Shown here piece after piece: positions 9,130 through 17,224 of a stretch of DNA of 64,000 nucleotides. The stretch spans positions 18,506-82,505 of the forward strand of contig UBTY01000017.1 in the NCBI GenBank assembly GCA_900468535.1. The letters are read 5' to 3'. The stretch is from Hyphomicrobiales bacterium. Lineage in GTDB: Bacteria; Pseudomonadota; Alphaproteobacteria; Rhizobiales; Rhizobiaceae. A program made the position numbers and the translations under genes. Numbering within the stretch: the stretch's first letter is position 1; every line of letters begins with the position of its first letter. The notes under the pieces are model-generated. The model ran no database searches, was not told the DNA's origin, and saw nothing but the letters and a program-made list of their open reading frames with translations.

Positions 9130-9471
9130 ATGGCCGAAGAAATAACCTATGCCGATTTCGAGCGCGTCGAAATCCGGGTCGGGACGATCGTCGAGGCAAG
9201 CCCGTTTCCGGAAGCACGCAAGCCGGCGTTCAAGCTGCTGATCGATTTCGGACCGGAGATCGGCCTGAAGAAATCGTCGGCACAGATTACCGTCCACTAC
9301 ACGCCGGAGAGCCTTGTCGGTCGACAGGTCCTCGGCGTCGTCAACTTCCCGCCACGGCAGATCGGCCCGGTCCGCTCGGAAGTGCTGACCCTTGGTTTTG
9401 AGGACGAGGCCGGTGCGATCGTGCTTGCCGCGACCGACAAGCAGGTGCCAAACGGCAAGAAGCTGATGTGA
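9130..9471 (+). CDS. csaA: tRNA-binding protein, CsaA type
   Basis: A 113-residue OB-fold protein related to the tRNA-binding domain of methionyl- and phenylalanyl-tRNA synthetases; CsaA proteins bind tRNA as dimers and have been described as secretion-related chaperones. Family features seen are FERVEIRVGTIVEA (residues 9-22), the FGPEIGLKKSSAQIT strand pair, and the LGVVNFPPRQIGPVRSEVL segment. Third gene of the ybjN-proC-csaA run. Its stop directly abuts the stop of the convergent DUF1349 gene, leaving no room for a separate terminator. Confidence 0.93.
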   Translation: MAEEITYADFERVEIRVGTIVEASPFPEARKPAFKLLIDFGPEIGLKKSSAQITVHYTPESLVGRQVLGVVNFPPRQIGPVRSEVLTLGFEDEAGAIVLAATDKQVPNGKKLM

Positions 9472-10056
9472 TCAGTGGATGTCTCGCGACAGCGGATCTG
9501 TCAGCGTGAAATCATGAAATGTTGCCTCGAAGCCGGCGCGCTGCGGGGAGCAAAACACCGGGCCGACATCGAGTTCGTCGAACTGCGGGTCGAACCATGC
9601 GAGCCGCGCCATGCGCCAGTCGGCCATTCCGTCCGTTCTGTACTGGATGAAAAGCGCATCGCCATTTCTCGTTACCCTGACGTTTATCCGGTCGAAGGCA
9701 TGATCAAGGCGAAAGGCTGACCAGTCTGAACGCTTGTTCGTGACGACGACGCTGAAATGCTTGGCACCGTCGGTGTATTCGATGCCGCATTTCATCCAGT
9801 TCGTTTCGTCGGCTCGCACCATGAGCCCTGCCTGGTCATAGAGCGCCTGATAGTCGGCGGAAAAGCAGACCTCGGCGGTGAAGTCGCCGCGACGTCTCAT
9901 GTGGAGGAAATGTCCATCGTCGCGATGGAAGCCGTAGTAGGTTTCCTGCCAGAAATCAGTGTTCTCGCCGGAGCGGACGAGCAGCGAGCCGTCAGGCTGC
10001 TCTTTGGCGAGCGGCGGCGGGTTGAACCATTTCATTCCAGAGGAAACGAAGGCCAT
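9472..10056 (-). CDS. DUF1349 (concanavalin-like fold) protein
   Basis: A 194-residue protein of the DUF1349 family, beta-rich and resembling the LamG/concanavalin A-like fold. Typical segments are NTDFWQETYYGF, HFLHMRRRGDFTAEV, and QAGLMVRADETNWMKCGIEY followed by the SVVVTN strand. No signal peptide is visible, so it is probably cytoplasmic. It starts 6 bases after the sensor-kinase stop on the same strand, which suggests co-transcription with the two-component genes. No catalytic residues can be assigned. Confidence 0.9.
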   Translation of the reverse strand: MAFVSSGMKWFNPPPLAKEQPDGSLLVRSGENTDFWQETYYGFHRDDGHFLHMRRRGDFTAEVCFSADYQALYDQAGLMVRADETNWMKCGIEYTDGAKHFSVVVTNKRSDWSAFRLDHAFDRINVRVTRNGDALFIQYRTDGMADWRMARLAWFDPQFDELDVGPVFCSPQRAGFEATFHDFTLTDPLSRDIH

Positions 10057-10062
10057 CGGTCC

Positions 10063-11439
10063 TCACGCCGGTACGCGGATCGTTGCGCGCAGCCCGCCGA
10101 GGGGACTGTCGCCGAGCGTGACATTGCCGCCATGGCTGCGGGCGATGTCGCGAGCGATCGCCAAGCCGAGTCCCGTGCCTGAGGCATCGAGATTGCGCGC
10201 TTCGTCGAGCCGGAAGAAAGGCTTGAAGACATCCTCGCGGTTCTTCTCGGGAATTCCTGGGCCATCGTCATCGAAGGTGACCGTCAGCCATTTCGCGCTG
10301 TGCTTGGCATCGATCTTGAGCGTATTCGCATAGCGGCGGGCGTTCGACGCAAGGTTGGTAACGAGGCGTGTAAAGGCGTTTGGCCGGACGGAGATAACGT
10401 CTTCGCCCTCGATCGAATAGGCGAGGTTCTTTCCGTTCAGGGTGAAGTCCGGCTCGAGTTTTTCGAAAAGGTCGCTGAGTTTCAGTTCGCCGACATCTTC
10501 TTCGACTTCGGTTCGCGCAAAGGCCATGTAAGCCTCGAGCATCGACTGCATGTCGTTGATGTCTTCGTTCAAGCCCTGAAGGTCCGGATGATCGCCGGCA
10601 AGCGCAAGCTGCAGTTTGAAGCGCGTCAGGATGGTGCGCAGGTCGTGGCTGACCCCCGTCAACATCGCGGTGCGCTGCTCGATCTGGCGTTCGATGCGCT
10701 CGCGCATGAGAATGAAGGCGAGGCCGGCGCGGCGCACTTCGTCCGCGCCACGCGGATAGAAGTTGTCGGCTTTCTGTCCCTTGCCGAAACTCTCGGCGGC
10801 AGCCGCCAGCGCCTGGATCGGTCGGATCTGACCGCGCAGGAAGAGGATTGAGATGCCGATCAGGACGAGCGATGCGCCGACCATCCAGACAATGAAGATA
10901 TGGGTATTCGAGGCGTAAGTCTGGCTGCGCCGCGCAAGCACGCGCAGGATCTTGTCCGCGAGCTTGACGCGGATTTCGACCAGATTTGAATCGCCGACCG
11001 TATCGATCCAGAAAGGTCGCTTGATCTGGTCGGTGAGTTCATCGCTGAGAATGCCGTCGAGGATGGAGAAGAACGGCTTGATCCGGGGCGGCGGCAGCTC
11101 GCCATCAGGCTCGACGGAGATCTGCAAGCCGAGCTGATCGCGCGCGATGCGCGTGACTTCGCTGTAGTCGGTATCCTGCGGATAGGTTTCGATGATCTGG
11201 ATGATCGCGGCGATGTCGCGCGTGACGGCCATGGAAAGCCGCTGCGTGACCATCTGCCAATGCCGTTCCATAAACACGGCCGCCACCACCGACTGTAGCA
11301 GCACCATTGGAATGATGATGATGAGAAGGGAGCGGACATAGAGGCCCGTCGGGAGATAATGGCGCAATCTGCGGGTTATCAAGCGCCAGCCATGCGCAGG
11401 CCCGCGGTCCTCGCGCCGCAAAGAGTCGAATGTCACCAT
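10063..11439 (-). CDS. EnvZ-type sensor histidine kinase
   Basis: 458 residues. Two membrane helices at about 36-57 and 181-202 flank a periplasmic domain of about 125 residues, followed by HAMP (about 203-255). The H-box is GVSHDLRTILTRFKLQLAL with His265. An ATPase domain has NLASNARRYA (N box), DDGPGIPEKNREDVFKPFFR (G1/F box) and GTGLGLAIARDIA (G2). This is the orthodox EnvZ layout; it should phosphorylate the regulator encoded 28 bases upstream. Followed after 6 bases by the DUF1349 gene. The signal sensed is not apparent. Confidence 0.94.
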   Translation of the reverse strand: MVTFDSLRREDRGPAHGWRLITRRLRHYLPTGLYVRSLLIIIIPMVLLQSVVAAVFMERHWQMVTQRLSMAVTRDIAAIIQIIETYPQDTDYSEVTRIARDQLGLQISVEPDGELPPPRIKPFFSILDGILSDELTDQIKRPFWIDTVGDSNLVEIRVKLADKILRVLARRSQTYASNTHIFIVWMVGASLVLIGISILFLRGQIRPIQALAAAAESFGKGQKADNFYPRGADEVRRAGLAFILMRERIERQIEQRTAMLTGVSHDLRTILTRFKLQLALAGDHPDLQGLNEDINDMQSMLEAYMAFARTEVEEDVGELKLSDLFEKLEPDFTLNGKNLAYSIEGEDVISVRPNAFTRLVTNLASNARRYANTLKIDAKHSAKWLTVTFDDDGPGIPEKNREDVFKPFFRLDEARNLDASGTGLGLAIARDIARSHGGNVTLGDSPLGGLRATIRVPA

Positions 11440-11467
11440 CTAAACCGCCGGTCCTGACATTGGGCGT

Positions 11468-12169
11468 TCAATCGATGCTCAGCCGGTATCCTATACCACG
11501 AACCGTCTGGAGCCAGACCGGATTTGCCGGATCGTCTTCGATTTTCCTGCGCAGGCGATTGATCTGCACGTCGATCGTCCGTTCGCCGACGTCCACGTCG
11601 TTGCCGATCAGTTCGTGGCGCGGGATCGTGTCGCCGGCGCGTTTTGCGAAGAGCAGCATGATTTCCTGCTCCCGGTCGGTGAGGCGCACGACTTCGGACG
11701 CCTTCTTCAGTTCCTTGCGGGTCAAAGAGAAGGTATAGGGCCCGAACATCACCTGTTCGATCTTCGGCGTGTCGTTGGAGGCGTTGCGGCGCAGGATGTT
11801 GTTGATGCGCAGAACGAGCTCGCGCGGATCGAAGGGCTTCGACAAATAGTCGTCCGCGCCGGCCTCCAGACCGGCAATCCTGTTGCCGGATTCGGCGAGC
11901 GCCGTCAGCATGATGATCGGCACGTTCTTGATTGAACGCAGCCCCTTGGTCACGTCGATACCGGACTCGCCGGGCATCATCACGTCCATCACGATGAGGT
12001 CGAAATCGAGACCGGCCAGTTTGCGCCGTGCTTCGGCGCCGTCGGCGGCCACCGTCACCCGGAAGCCGTTCTCCGCCAGATAGCGGTTGAGAAGGGCGCG
12101 GATACGGGTGTCGTCGTCCACAACGAGCAGATGAGCCGCATCGTCCGAAATCACTGTCTTTGGCGCCAT
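11468..12169 (-). CDS. petR: OmpR-family response regulator (PetR-like)
   Basis: 233 residues. The receiver domain has acidic pocket DDD (18-20) and phospho-acceptor Asp62 in LIVMDVMMPGESG, with the conserved threonine in IIMLTAL and the lysine in LSKPFDPREL. The C-terminal winged helix ends VDVQINRLRRKIEDDPANP...GIGYRL. It sits between a MarR-type gene (18-base gap) and an EnvZ-type kinase (28-base gap). A MarR gene directly upstream of an OmpR-type gene matches the alphaproteobacterial petP-petR arrangement, first described near the cytochrome bc1 genes of Rhodobacter. The symbol rests on that context. Confidence 0.92.
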   Translation of the reverse strand: MAPKTVISDDAAHLLVVDDDTRIRALLNRYLAENGFRVTVAADGAEARRKLAGLDFDLIVMDVMMPGESGIDVTKGLRSIKNVPIIMLTALAESGNRIAGLEAGADDYLSKPFDPRELVLRINNILRRNASNDTPKIEQVMFGPYTFSLTRKELKKASEVVRLTDREQEIMLLFAKRAGDTIPRHELIGNDVDVGERTIDVQINRLRRKIEDDPANPVWLQTVRGIGYRLSID

Positions 12170-12187
12170 TCAGTCCGCTTTCGAATT

Positions 12188-12667
12188 TTATGTGTTCCGC
12201 ATGCCCCTCAGGAAGGCTTTGACACCCTCCCGCATTTCGGCAGAAGCCCCGTCGAATGCCTTCTCAATACGGCGCGATTGCGGCTCCGCGAGTGCGAAGG
12301 CCAATTCGCGGCCTGCTTCGGTCGGATAGAGCTTGCGTTGCCGCCTGTCTTCCGGACCAGCAATCTGGCGAATATACCCCGAATCGATAAGTTGTTTGAG
12401 TACCCTTGCAAGACTCTGCTTGGTTATCTTCAACGTATCGAGCAGATCGGCAACGGTCATGCCCGGGTTTCGGTTAACGAAATGCACCACGCGGTGGTGG
12501 GCGCGCCCGAAGCCACTTTTCGCCAGGATGGCATCCGGATCGGAAACGAAATCGCGATAGGAGAAAAACAGCAGCTCTATGATGTCAAAGTCGATGATAC
12601 CGGTGCTTTCCATCGGCATTTTCAGCGGTTCGGGCTTTGTCGCTGCTGGGCTGGTCTTCCGTGCCAA
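12188..12667 (-). CDS. petP: MarR-family regulator (PetP-like)
   Basis: 159 residues. The winged helix-turn-helix is visible at about 65-125: NPGMTVADLLDTLKITKQSLARVLKQL, then DSGYIRQIAGPEDRRQRKLYPTEAG, the typical MarR wing. It is followed 18 bases later by the response regulator and then the kinase, all leftward, so it is the first gene of a three- to four-gene unit. The ATG at 12667 starts MARKTSPAATKPEP. A 14-base perfect dyad lies 123 bases upstream and could be its operator. Confidence 0.92.
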   Translation of the reverse strand: MARKTSPAATKPEPLKMPMESTGIIDFDIIELLFFSYRDFVSDPDAILAKSGFGRAHHRVVHFVNRNPGMTVADLLDTLKITKQSLARVLKQLIDSGYIRQIAGPEDRRQRKLYPTEAGRELAFALAEPQSRRIEKAFDGASAEMREGVKAFLRGMRNT

Positions 12668-12989
12668 TTTGGCATTTCCTCTCTTCGGGTGGCATCCAAT
12701 GCGGGGTGCTGCTGGTGCCGTCCTATCGCTATTTTAGGGGTAGGCCATCCGGCCGGGTAGGGCTGTAACCTCGCTTGATTCGCAAACGTTCTGTCGCGAC
12801 AGACTTCCCCACAGATATTCCCCGTTCCAGTGGATAGAACGCAATCGGGACAACAATCAACAGGGATGGCGCAGAACAGATGCAAGGCAACGGGTGTCCG
12901 CTGCAGATGGTTCTGCCAGAGTCCGGGAATTTGTTGATGGCGGGAGCCGGCGGCTGGCCGGGATCAAGACGCGACCAGCCGCCTGCTGC
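12668..12989. other. Intergenic region (322 bases) upstream of petP
   Basis: No convincing gene. It should hold the petP-petR promoter and the end of the small glycine-rich protein transcript. The notable element is the TCTGTCGCGACAGA dyad at 12790-12803. Confidence 0.5.
12790..12803. promoter_or_regulatory. 14-base perfect palindrome, possible operator upstream of petP
   Basis: TCTGTCGCGACAGA is a perfect dyad centred between 12796 and 12797, 123 bases before the petP ATG and between two genes read leftward. MarR proteins bind dyads of this size and often control themselves. The link to PetP is inference. Confidence 0.4.
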
Positions 12990-13256
12990 TTACCGTGCTT
13001 TCGCTGCGACGGCGCCGACGATGGTCGACAGGATGCCGCCGCCGATCAGGCCACCGATGCCGTCGGCCACGAGGCCGGTCATCGCAGCTTCGCCGCCGAA
13101 CATGCTGAGCAGCATGCCGCCGCCGATGCCGCCGATCGCACCGACAATCGTGCGGGCGACGACGCTTATCGCCACCTGCTTCAACGCACCACTCGCGGCA
13201 TTCCCGCCGACCGCGCCGGCGATTACTTGTGTCAGGATTGGTATGAGTGCTTCCAT
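12990..13256 (-). CDS. Small glycine-rich hydrophobic protein
   Basis: 88 residues, beginning MEALIPILTQVIAGAVGG. The frame can be extended to 121 residues, but ATG 13256 has an ideal AAGGAGGG site 5-6 bases upstream. The sequence is dominated by Gly, Ala, Ile and Val with GxxxG-like repeats (GAIGGIGGGM, DGIGGLIGGGI), as in glycine-zipper membrane proteins. It contains a Lys-Ala-Lys-Ala-Arg tail. I recognise no specific family. A membrane or channel-like role is possible but unsupported. Confidence 0.75.
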   Translation of the reverse strand: MEALIPILTQVIAGAVGGNAASGALKQVAISVVARTIVGAIGGIGGGMLLSMFGGEAAMTGLVADGIGGLIGGGILSTIVGAVAAKAR

Positions 13257-13479
13257 GATTTTCCCTCCTTCGCGTTTCCTCAAACGCCGTTGCCGGCTGC
13301 GCGATCGTCTGCGGATGGCGAGCCACACAGGCGATCCGAAGTCCGATGAGGTCATGGATGTCGTCTGAATATCAGGATGTTATCATATGGTGAATGGAAA
13401 ATAAACGGATGGCAACCCATGCGGGAGACGATAAAGCAAAGGCAGCGTCGAGCGCTGCCTTTGCTTGTTGATCAGTCCA

Positions 13480-14091
13480 TCACTGATAGACGTAGACGAT
13501 CCGGCGCGTGCCTGGATCGACCAGCACGGGACGGTCGTTGATCCTCACATAACGATACTGGTAGTCAGGAATTTCCTCGAAGGCCACGTCGCCAGGTACC
13601 GTTGCACCGACGACGACGTCGCCGCCGAGGCTGACGGTTTCGCCGGGGTTGGTTTCAACGTAGGTCGTCACGGTCTCCGGCGGGGAGATTGCTTCCACGG
13701 ATCCGACCGGTCCAAGCAGTTCGTCACCGGGGTTGGGTTCGGTCTGCGCAACACTTGCCGTCGTTTCATATGTCACGACCGGAACGCCGAGATCCTCGCG
13801 GTTCTGATCCACGACCACCTGCGCTCCACCCTGATCGACCTGAAGATATTCAGCGTAGACCCAGCCACGCATCCCGTTCACGTCAACCCGGCACCAGCGG
13901 CTTCCGGCGACGCAACCATCCAACAAAGTCTGTGAGCCGCGCGTTGCCACGCCGACTGACGGATATTGAGTGCCCGGACCAGCGCGAACATTCAGGTCGT
14001 TGATGGCCGTCGCGGTCATTTCCGCCCTGGCAAGACCGGCGCTCGCCGCCACGATCACGCCAGCCAGGAAAAGATTTCGTTTCAAGGTCAT
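13480..14091 (-). CDS. Exported SH3-domain protein with DUF1236-like C-terminus
   Basis: 203 residues. A signal peptide (MTLKRNLFLAGVIVAASAG, cleavage near ARA, residue 23) is followed by a bacterial SH3 domain at about 28-85 with the typical LNVRAGPGTQYPSVG and WCRVDVNGMRGWVYAEYL. An acidic, low-complexity linker (about 95-150) leads to a C-terminal segment YRYVRINDRPVLVDPGTRRIVYVYQ, typical of rhizobial DUF1236 proteins. Probably a periplasmic, wall- or envelope-associated protein. Single gene, divergent from the MBL hydrolase. Confidence 0.9.
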   Translation of the reverse strand: MTLKRNLFLAGVIVAASAGLARAEMTATAINDLNVRAGPGTQYPSVGVATRGSQTLLDGCVAGSRWCRVDVNGMRGWVYAEYLQVDQGGAQVVVDQNREDLGVPVVTYETTASVAQTEPNPGDELLGPVGSVEAISPPETVTTYVETNPGETVSLGGDVVVGATVPGDVAFEEIPDYQYRYVRINDRPVLVDPGTRRIVYVYQ

Positions 14092-14273
14092 CTCGCTTTT
14101 CTCCTTGTATTGGATGCTCGTTAACGTGCGGGAAGGGATCCGGTTCCGGATTCCGGACGTGTGGCTAGTGGAGCGGAGAGGTCGCCGAGAACGCAGTGTT
14201 CGAAAAAATACGGCTGCACGCGCGGGCGTTTCTGACTATACCCATGCTCTCTCAGAGACGAAGCGAGGCACAT

Positions 14274-14921
14274 ATGGGCATGCTCCAGGCCGGGATCGTA
14301 CCGGTAACCGCGTTCCAGCAGAACTGCACTATCCTTTTCGATCCCGACACCAAGGAAGGTGTCGTCGTCGATCCAGGCGGGGATGTCCCTATCCTCCTGC
14401 AGGCGATCAAGGAAAATGGCTTCGTCATCAAGGAAATCTGGCTGACGCACGGGCATCTCGATCATGCCGGCGGCGCCAAGGAGCTGAAGGAAGCGCTCGG
14501 CGTCGATATTGTCGGACCGCACGAAGACGATCTCCCGCTTCTGCAGCGCATCGAGACGCAATCGCAGAAATACGGGTTGCCGCCCGGCATGCAGAACGTC
14601 GTTCCCGACCGGTGGTTGAAGGACGGCGACACCGTCTCCTTCGGCAATCATAGTTTTGAAGTATATCATACGCCGGGGCACGCGCCCGGACATGTGATAT
14701 ACTTCAATCGTGCGCAGAACTTCGCTCACCTCGGCGATGTTCTATTCAATGGGTCGATCGGCCGAACGGATCTTCCCGGCGGCAATCATCAACAGTTGCT
14801 CGATTCCATCCGCGACAAGGTGCTGCCGCTCGGTGATGACGTCGGCTTCATCTGCGGTCATGGCCCGGGCAGCCGCATCGGCGACGAGCGTCGAAGCAAC
14901 CCCTTCCTGCAGGGAATCTGA
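14274..14921 (+). CDS. MBL-fold metallo-hydrolase (glyoxalase II-like)
   Basis: 215 residues. The metallo-beta-lactamase metal motif is LTHGHLDHAGG (HxHxDH) at about 59-69. Later ligands are in YHTPGHAPGH, FAHLGDVLF (Asp) and FICGHGPGSRIGDER. This is the short glyoxalase II/YcbL type, which hydrolyses thioesters such as S-lactoylglutathione; substrate here is not known. The ATG at 14274 has GCGAGG upstream, and the frame before it shows no similarity. A strong hairpin terminator follows 11 bases after the stop. Confidence 0.93.
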   Translation: MGMLQAGIVPVTAFQQNCTILFDPDTKEGVVVDPGGDVPILLQAIKENGFVIKEIWLTHGHLDHAGGAKELKEALGVDIVGPHEDDLPLLQRIETQSQKYGLPPGMQNVVPDRWLKDGDTVSFGNHSFEVYHTPGHAPGHVIYFNRAQNFAHLGDVLFNGSIGRTDLPGGNHQQLLDSIRDKVLPLGDDVGFICGHGPGSRIGDERRSNPFLQGI

Positions 14922-14932
14922 TCGTATCAAAC

Positions 14933-14961
14933 AAAAAGCGCCGCGAGACGCGGCGCTTTTT
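14933..14961. terminator. Bidirectional rho-independent terminator
   Basis: AAAAAGCGCCGCG, a 3-nt loop (AGA), then CGCGGCGCTTTTT. The symmetrical A and T tracts let it serve both the MBL gene (+) and the convergent BA14K gene (-). Confidence 0.9.
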
Positions 14962-14984
14962 CTAGTTCGGATAGATGCTGGAGA

Positions 14985-15401
14985 TCAGCTGGCGACGCAG
15001 AAATGGCTGCGGCCGTCGTTGCCGATGAACGTTCCGCTGCGCGGATCGAAGGTGCGGTAACGGTACGAGCAATAGCGCTCCCATTGCGGCGTCCAAGGCT
15101 CGACCTCAGCGCGAACCGGTACCGGGCGATAGTAGTAACGCGGAGGAGGGGCGCGGTAGACTGGCGCATCCTCATACTCATAAGGCGGGTCGATGTAGCG
15201 CGGTTCATCGTAGCGCGGGGCGCTGGCGATAGCCGATCCGACGATCAGGCCAGTCGCAAGGCCGACGGCACCGCCTACCAGCGCATCGTCGTTGTGGTTA
15301 TGGCGATAGCGCCAATCGTCAGCCGAAGCCGTGGCGATCGACGAGAAGGTGATCGCAGCGGCTGTCGCCGTCAAGAAGAGGGTTTTAGCGAGGCTGTTCA
15401 T
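14985..15401 (-). CDS. BA14K-family exported protein
   Basis: 138 residues. A signal peptide (cleavage near ASA, about residue 27) is followed by a hydrophobic, glycine-rich segment (ALVGGAVGLATGLIVGSAIA) and a Pro/Tyr/Arg-rich linker. The C-terminal domain is CSYRYRTFDPRSGTFIGNDG...HFC, the BA14K signature with its two cysteines. BA14K was described in Brucella as an immunoreactive, lectin-like protein, and the family is typical of Rhizobiales. Likely membrane- or periplasm-associated; single gene. Confidence 0.92.
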   Translation of the reverse strand: MNSLAKTLFLTATAAAITFSSIATASADDWRYRHNHNDDALVGGAVGLATGLIVGSAIASAPRYDEPRYIDPPYEYEDAPVYRAPPPRYYYRPVPVRAEVEPWTPQWERYCSYRYRTFDPRSGTFIGNDGRSHFCVAS

Positions 15402-15490
15402 CGTGTTCTGTCCTGTTTAGTCCGATCACCGGTGTTGCACTCTGATGATGGCAACGTAAGGGCCGGCTCGTGAATACAGGCTGAACAACA

Positions 15491-15514
15491 AAACCCGGCA
15501 TTCCTGCCGGGCTT
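15491..15514 (-). terminator. Terminator of the cold shock gene
   Basis: On the minus strand: AAGCCCGGCA, loop GGAA, TGCCGGGTTT, then a T-rich stretch (TGTTGTT). It begins 31 bases after the csp stop. Confidence 0.85.
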
Positions 15515-15544
15515 CAACTCGAATTGACAGCGTTGGCTGGAGGC

Positions 15545-15760
15545 TCAACCTGCGATTTGCAGGTTTACAGCCTTGGGGCCCTTGCCGCGGCGGTCCGGCT
15601 CCGTGTCGAAGCTTACCTTCTGGTTTTCCGTCAGTCCGGCGAGGCCCGAAGCCTGCACGGCAGAAATGTGAACAAAGATGTCGGCGCCGCCCTTGTCCGG
15701 CTTAATGAAGCCGAAGCCTTTGTCGGTATTGAAGAATTTTACAGTGCCAGTCTCGGCCAT
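15545..15760 (-). CDS. Cold shock protein (CspA family)
   Basis: 71 residues forming one OB-fold cold shock domain. RNA-binding motifs RNP1 (KGFGFIKP) and RNP2 (DIFVHISAV) are intact, and the N-terminus MAETGTVKFFNTDKG is typical. Such proteins bind single-stranded RNA/DNA and relax mRNA structure, either at low temperature or constitutively. The region upstream is long and AT-rich for this genome, consistent with a long leader as in cold-inducible csp genes, but induction cannot be read directly. Confidence 0.95.
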   Translation of the reverse strand: MAETGTVKFFNTDKGFGFIKPDKGGADIFVHISAVQASGLAGLTENQKVSFDTEPDRRGKGPKAVNLQIAG

Positions 15761-16224
15761 GCGTCAGGTCCTTTTATCTCTGCCCACCATCCACACGGGC
15801 AGCATTACACTTTGCCTCCTCACGGAGACGCTTGGCAGGCAATTATTGAATTGTGAGAAAAAGGTCCCCTCTATCTCAATCAGGCTCACCGCGAGACTTT
15901 CGCTCGCTTTATCGGAACCGACCGACCGGAATATTAGCGTCTCCGGCGCGCACATTATTAAGGACTTCCCATGCTCGCAAAATGCCCGAACGCAGTGAGA
16001 GTGCTGCGATTATTAGAATTTGGCAAGTAAAAGTTTTTTTTACGGCAGTGCCTCGCGGCACGCGCAAAGCTGCTTCAAGATGCGTTTTGCGCAAAAAAAA
16101 GCTCACTGGGCGTTGCGACAGACGGTTTTATATCGTCGGCAATATAGTTTCGGGGCAGATTTTCCCAAAAATGCAACGTTAACGCGATCTGCCTCGCGTT
16201 ATCATTTTCTTAAATTTTTCGCTT
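15761..16224. other. Long AT-richer intergenic region upstream of csp (464 bases)
   Basis: No gene recognised. It contains runs of A and T (for example around 16032-16042 and 16094-16101), a GTGCC-TCGC-GGCAC hairpin at 16048-16061, and an inverted repeat at 16180-16201. The csp promoter and leader should lie in its left part. Confidence 0.5.
16180..16201 (-). terminator. Hairpin after the DMT transporter gene, possible terminator
   Basis: Arms TAACGCGA and TCGCGTTA with a 6-nt loop, starting 23 bases after the transporter stop on the minus strand. A TTTTT run follows about 8 bases later, so it is a weak terminator at best. Confidence 0.45.
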
Positions 16225-17139
16225 TCAACCCAATTTTGGGCTTGCTGAAAGGCGATTTGTGGCACGTCGGCGCGCCAATTCGGGCACCAGCTCAACCACA
16301 AGCATGGCGAAAAACATTAACGCGCATCCCACGTAACCGATGGGCCGCATCGTCTCGTTCAGCAGCAATGCGCCGAGCGATGCGCCGAAGAGCGCTTCCG
16401 AGGACAGGAAGATCGCGGCTTGCGACGATGTCGTATATCGCTGGCCGATGATCTGCAGGGAAAAGGCGATGCCGGACGAGAAGAGACCGACGTAGAGGAT
16501 TTCCGGAGCCGCACCGAAGATTGCGTCCCAGCTGATCGGCTCGTTGACCAGCGCAACGGCGAGGGCGCATACGCCTGTTATCGCGAACTGCGCAGTGGAC
16601 AGCGCGAGCGGACGCTCGGTTTCCGAAACGGCGATGCCGGCAAGCGTGATCTGGCAAGCCCAGAATACCGCGCATACCACGGTAAGGAGATCGCCTGTCG
16701 ATAGAGCGGACAGTTCGCCGCCCGACAGCAGGTAGATCCCCGTCAATGCCATCAGCGAACCCGGCCAAATCACCCAGTGCGGCGTGCGACGGAGAAAGAC
16801 GACAGCGATGAGCGGGACGAAAACGACGTAAAGGCCTGTGATGAAGCTGGAATTCGTTACCGTGGTCGTCTGCAGGCCCAACTGCTGGGTGGCCGCGCCG
16901 CCAAACAGGGCAAGGCCGGTGAGAAGGTAAAGCTTGAAATGGCGAGGCGTGGTCTTGAGCTTAGCCTTGCGGCTTTCCATCAGCGCGAACGGCAAGACCG
17001 CCATTGCCGCAATGACGAAGCGGAGGCCGATGAACCAGAACGGACCGATCGCCTTCATCGCCGTCGACTGCGCAACGAAGCCACCACCCCAGATCGCTGC
17101 TGCAAGCAACAGAAGTAGGTTCGCCTGAATGCGCGTCAT
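16225..17139 (-). CDS. DMT-superfamily (EamA) transporter
   Basis: 304 residues with about ten hydrophobic helices in two EamA repeats (about 7-140 and 150-285). The N-terminal AAAIWGGGFVAQ, and GLRFVIAAMAVLPFAL with its arginine, are typical of drug/metabolite exporters; the second repeat shows SSQAAIFLSSEALFGASLGALLL. Inner membrane. The substrate cannot be predicted. It is a single leftward gene, preceded by the sugar dehydrogenase on the same strand after 85 bases. Confidence 0.92.
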   Translation of the reverse strand: MTRIQANLLLLLAAAIWGGGFVAQSTAMKAIGPFWFIGLRFVIAAMAVLPFALMESRKAKLKTTPRHFKLYLLTGLALFGGAATQQLGLQTTTVTNSSFITGLYVVFVPLIAVVFLRRTPHWVIWPGSLMALTGIYLLSGGELSALSTGDLLTVVCAVFWACQITLAGIAVSETERPLALSTAQFAITGVCALAVALVNEPISWDAIFGAAPEILYVGLFSSGIAFSLQIIGQRYTTSSQAAIFLSSEALFGASLGALLLNETMRPIGYVGCALMFFAMLVVELVPELARRRATNRLSASPKLG

Positions 17140-17224
17140 GTCGTCCTCGAATGGGGGGAAACGGCTTGTTGTCGGCGAGCGTTAACAGTTGCCTTTCGTT
17201 TGGGCAAGGGCATGCGATGGGCAA

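Noticed and set aside
12622..12885. 87-codon frame overlapping petP
   Set aside because: Overlaps the start of petP in another frame; no ribosome site.
16048..16061. GTGCC-TCGC-GGCAC hairpin
   Set aside because: Short and flanked by A or T runs on the wrong side for a terminator on either strand; kept only as part of the intergenic description.
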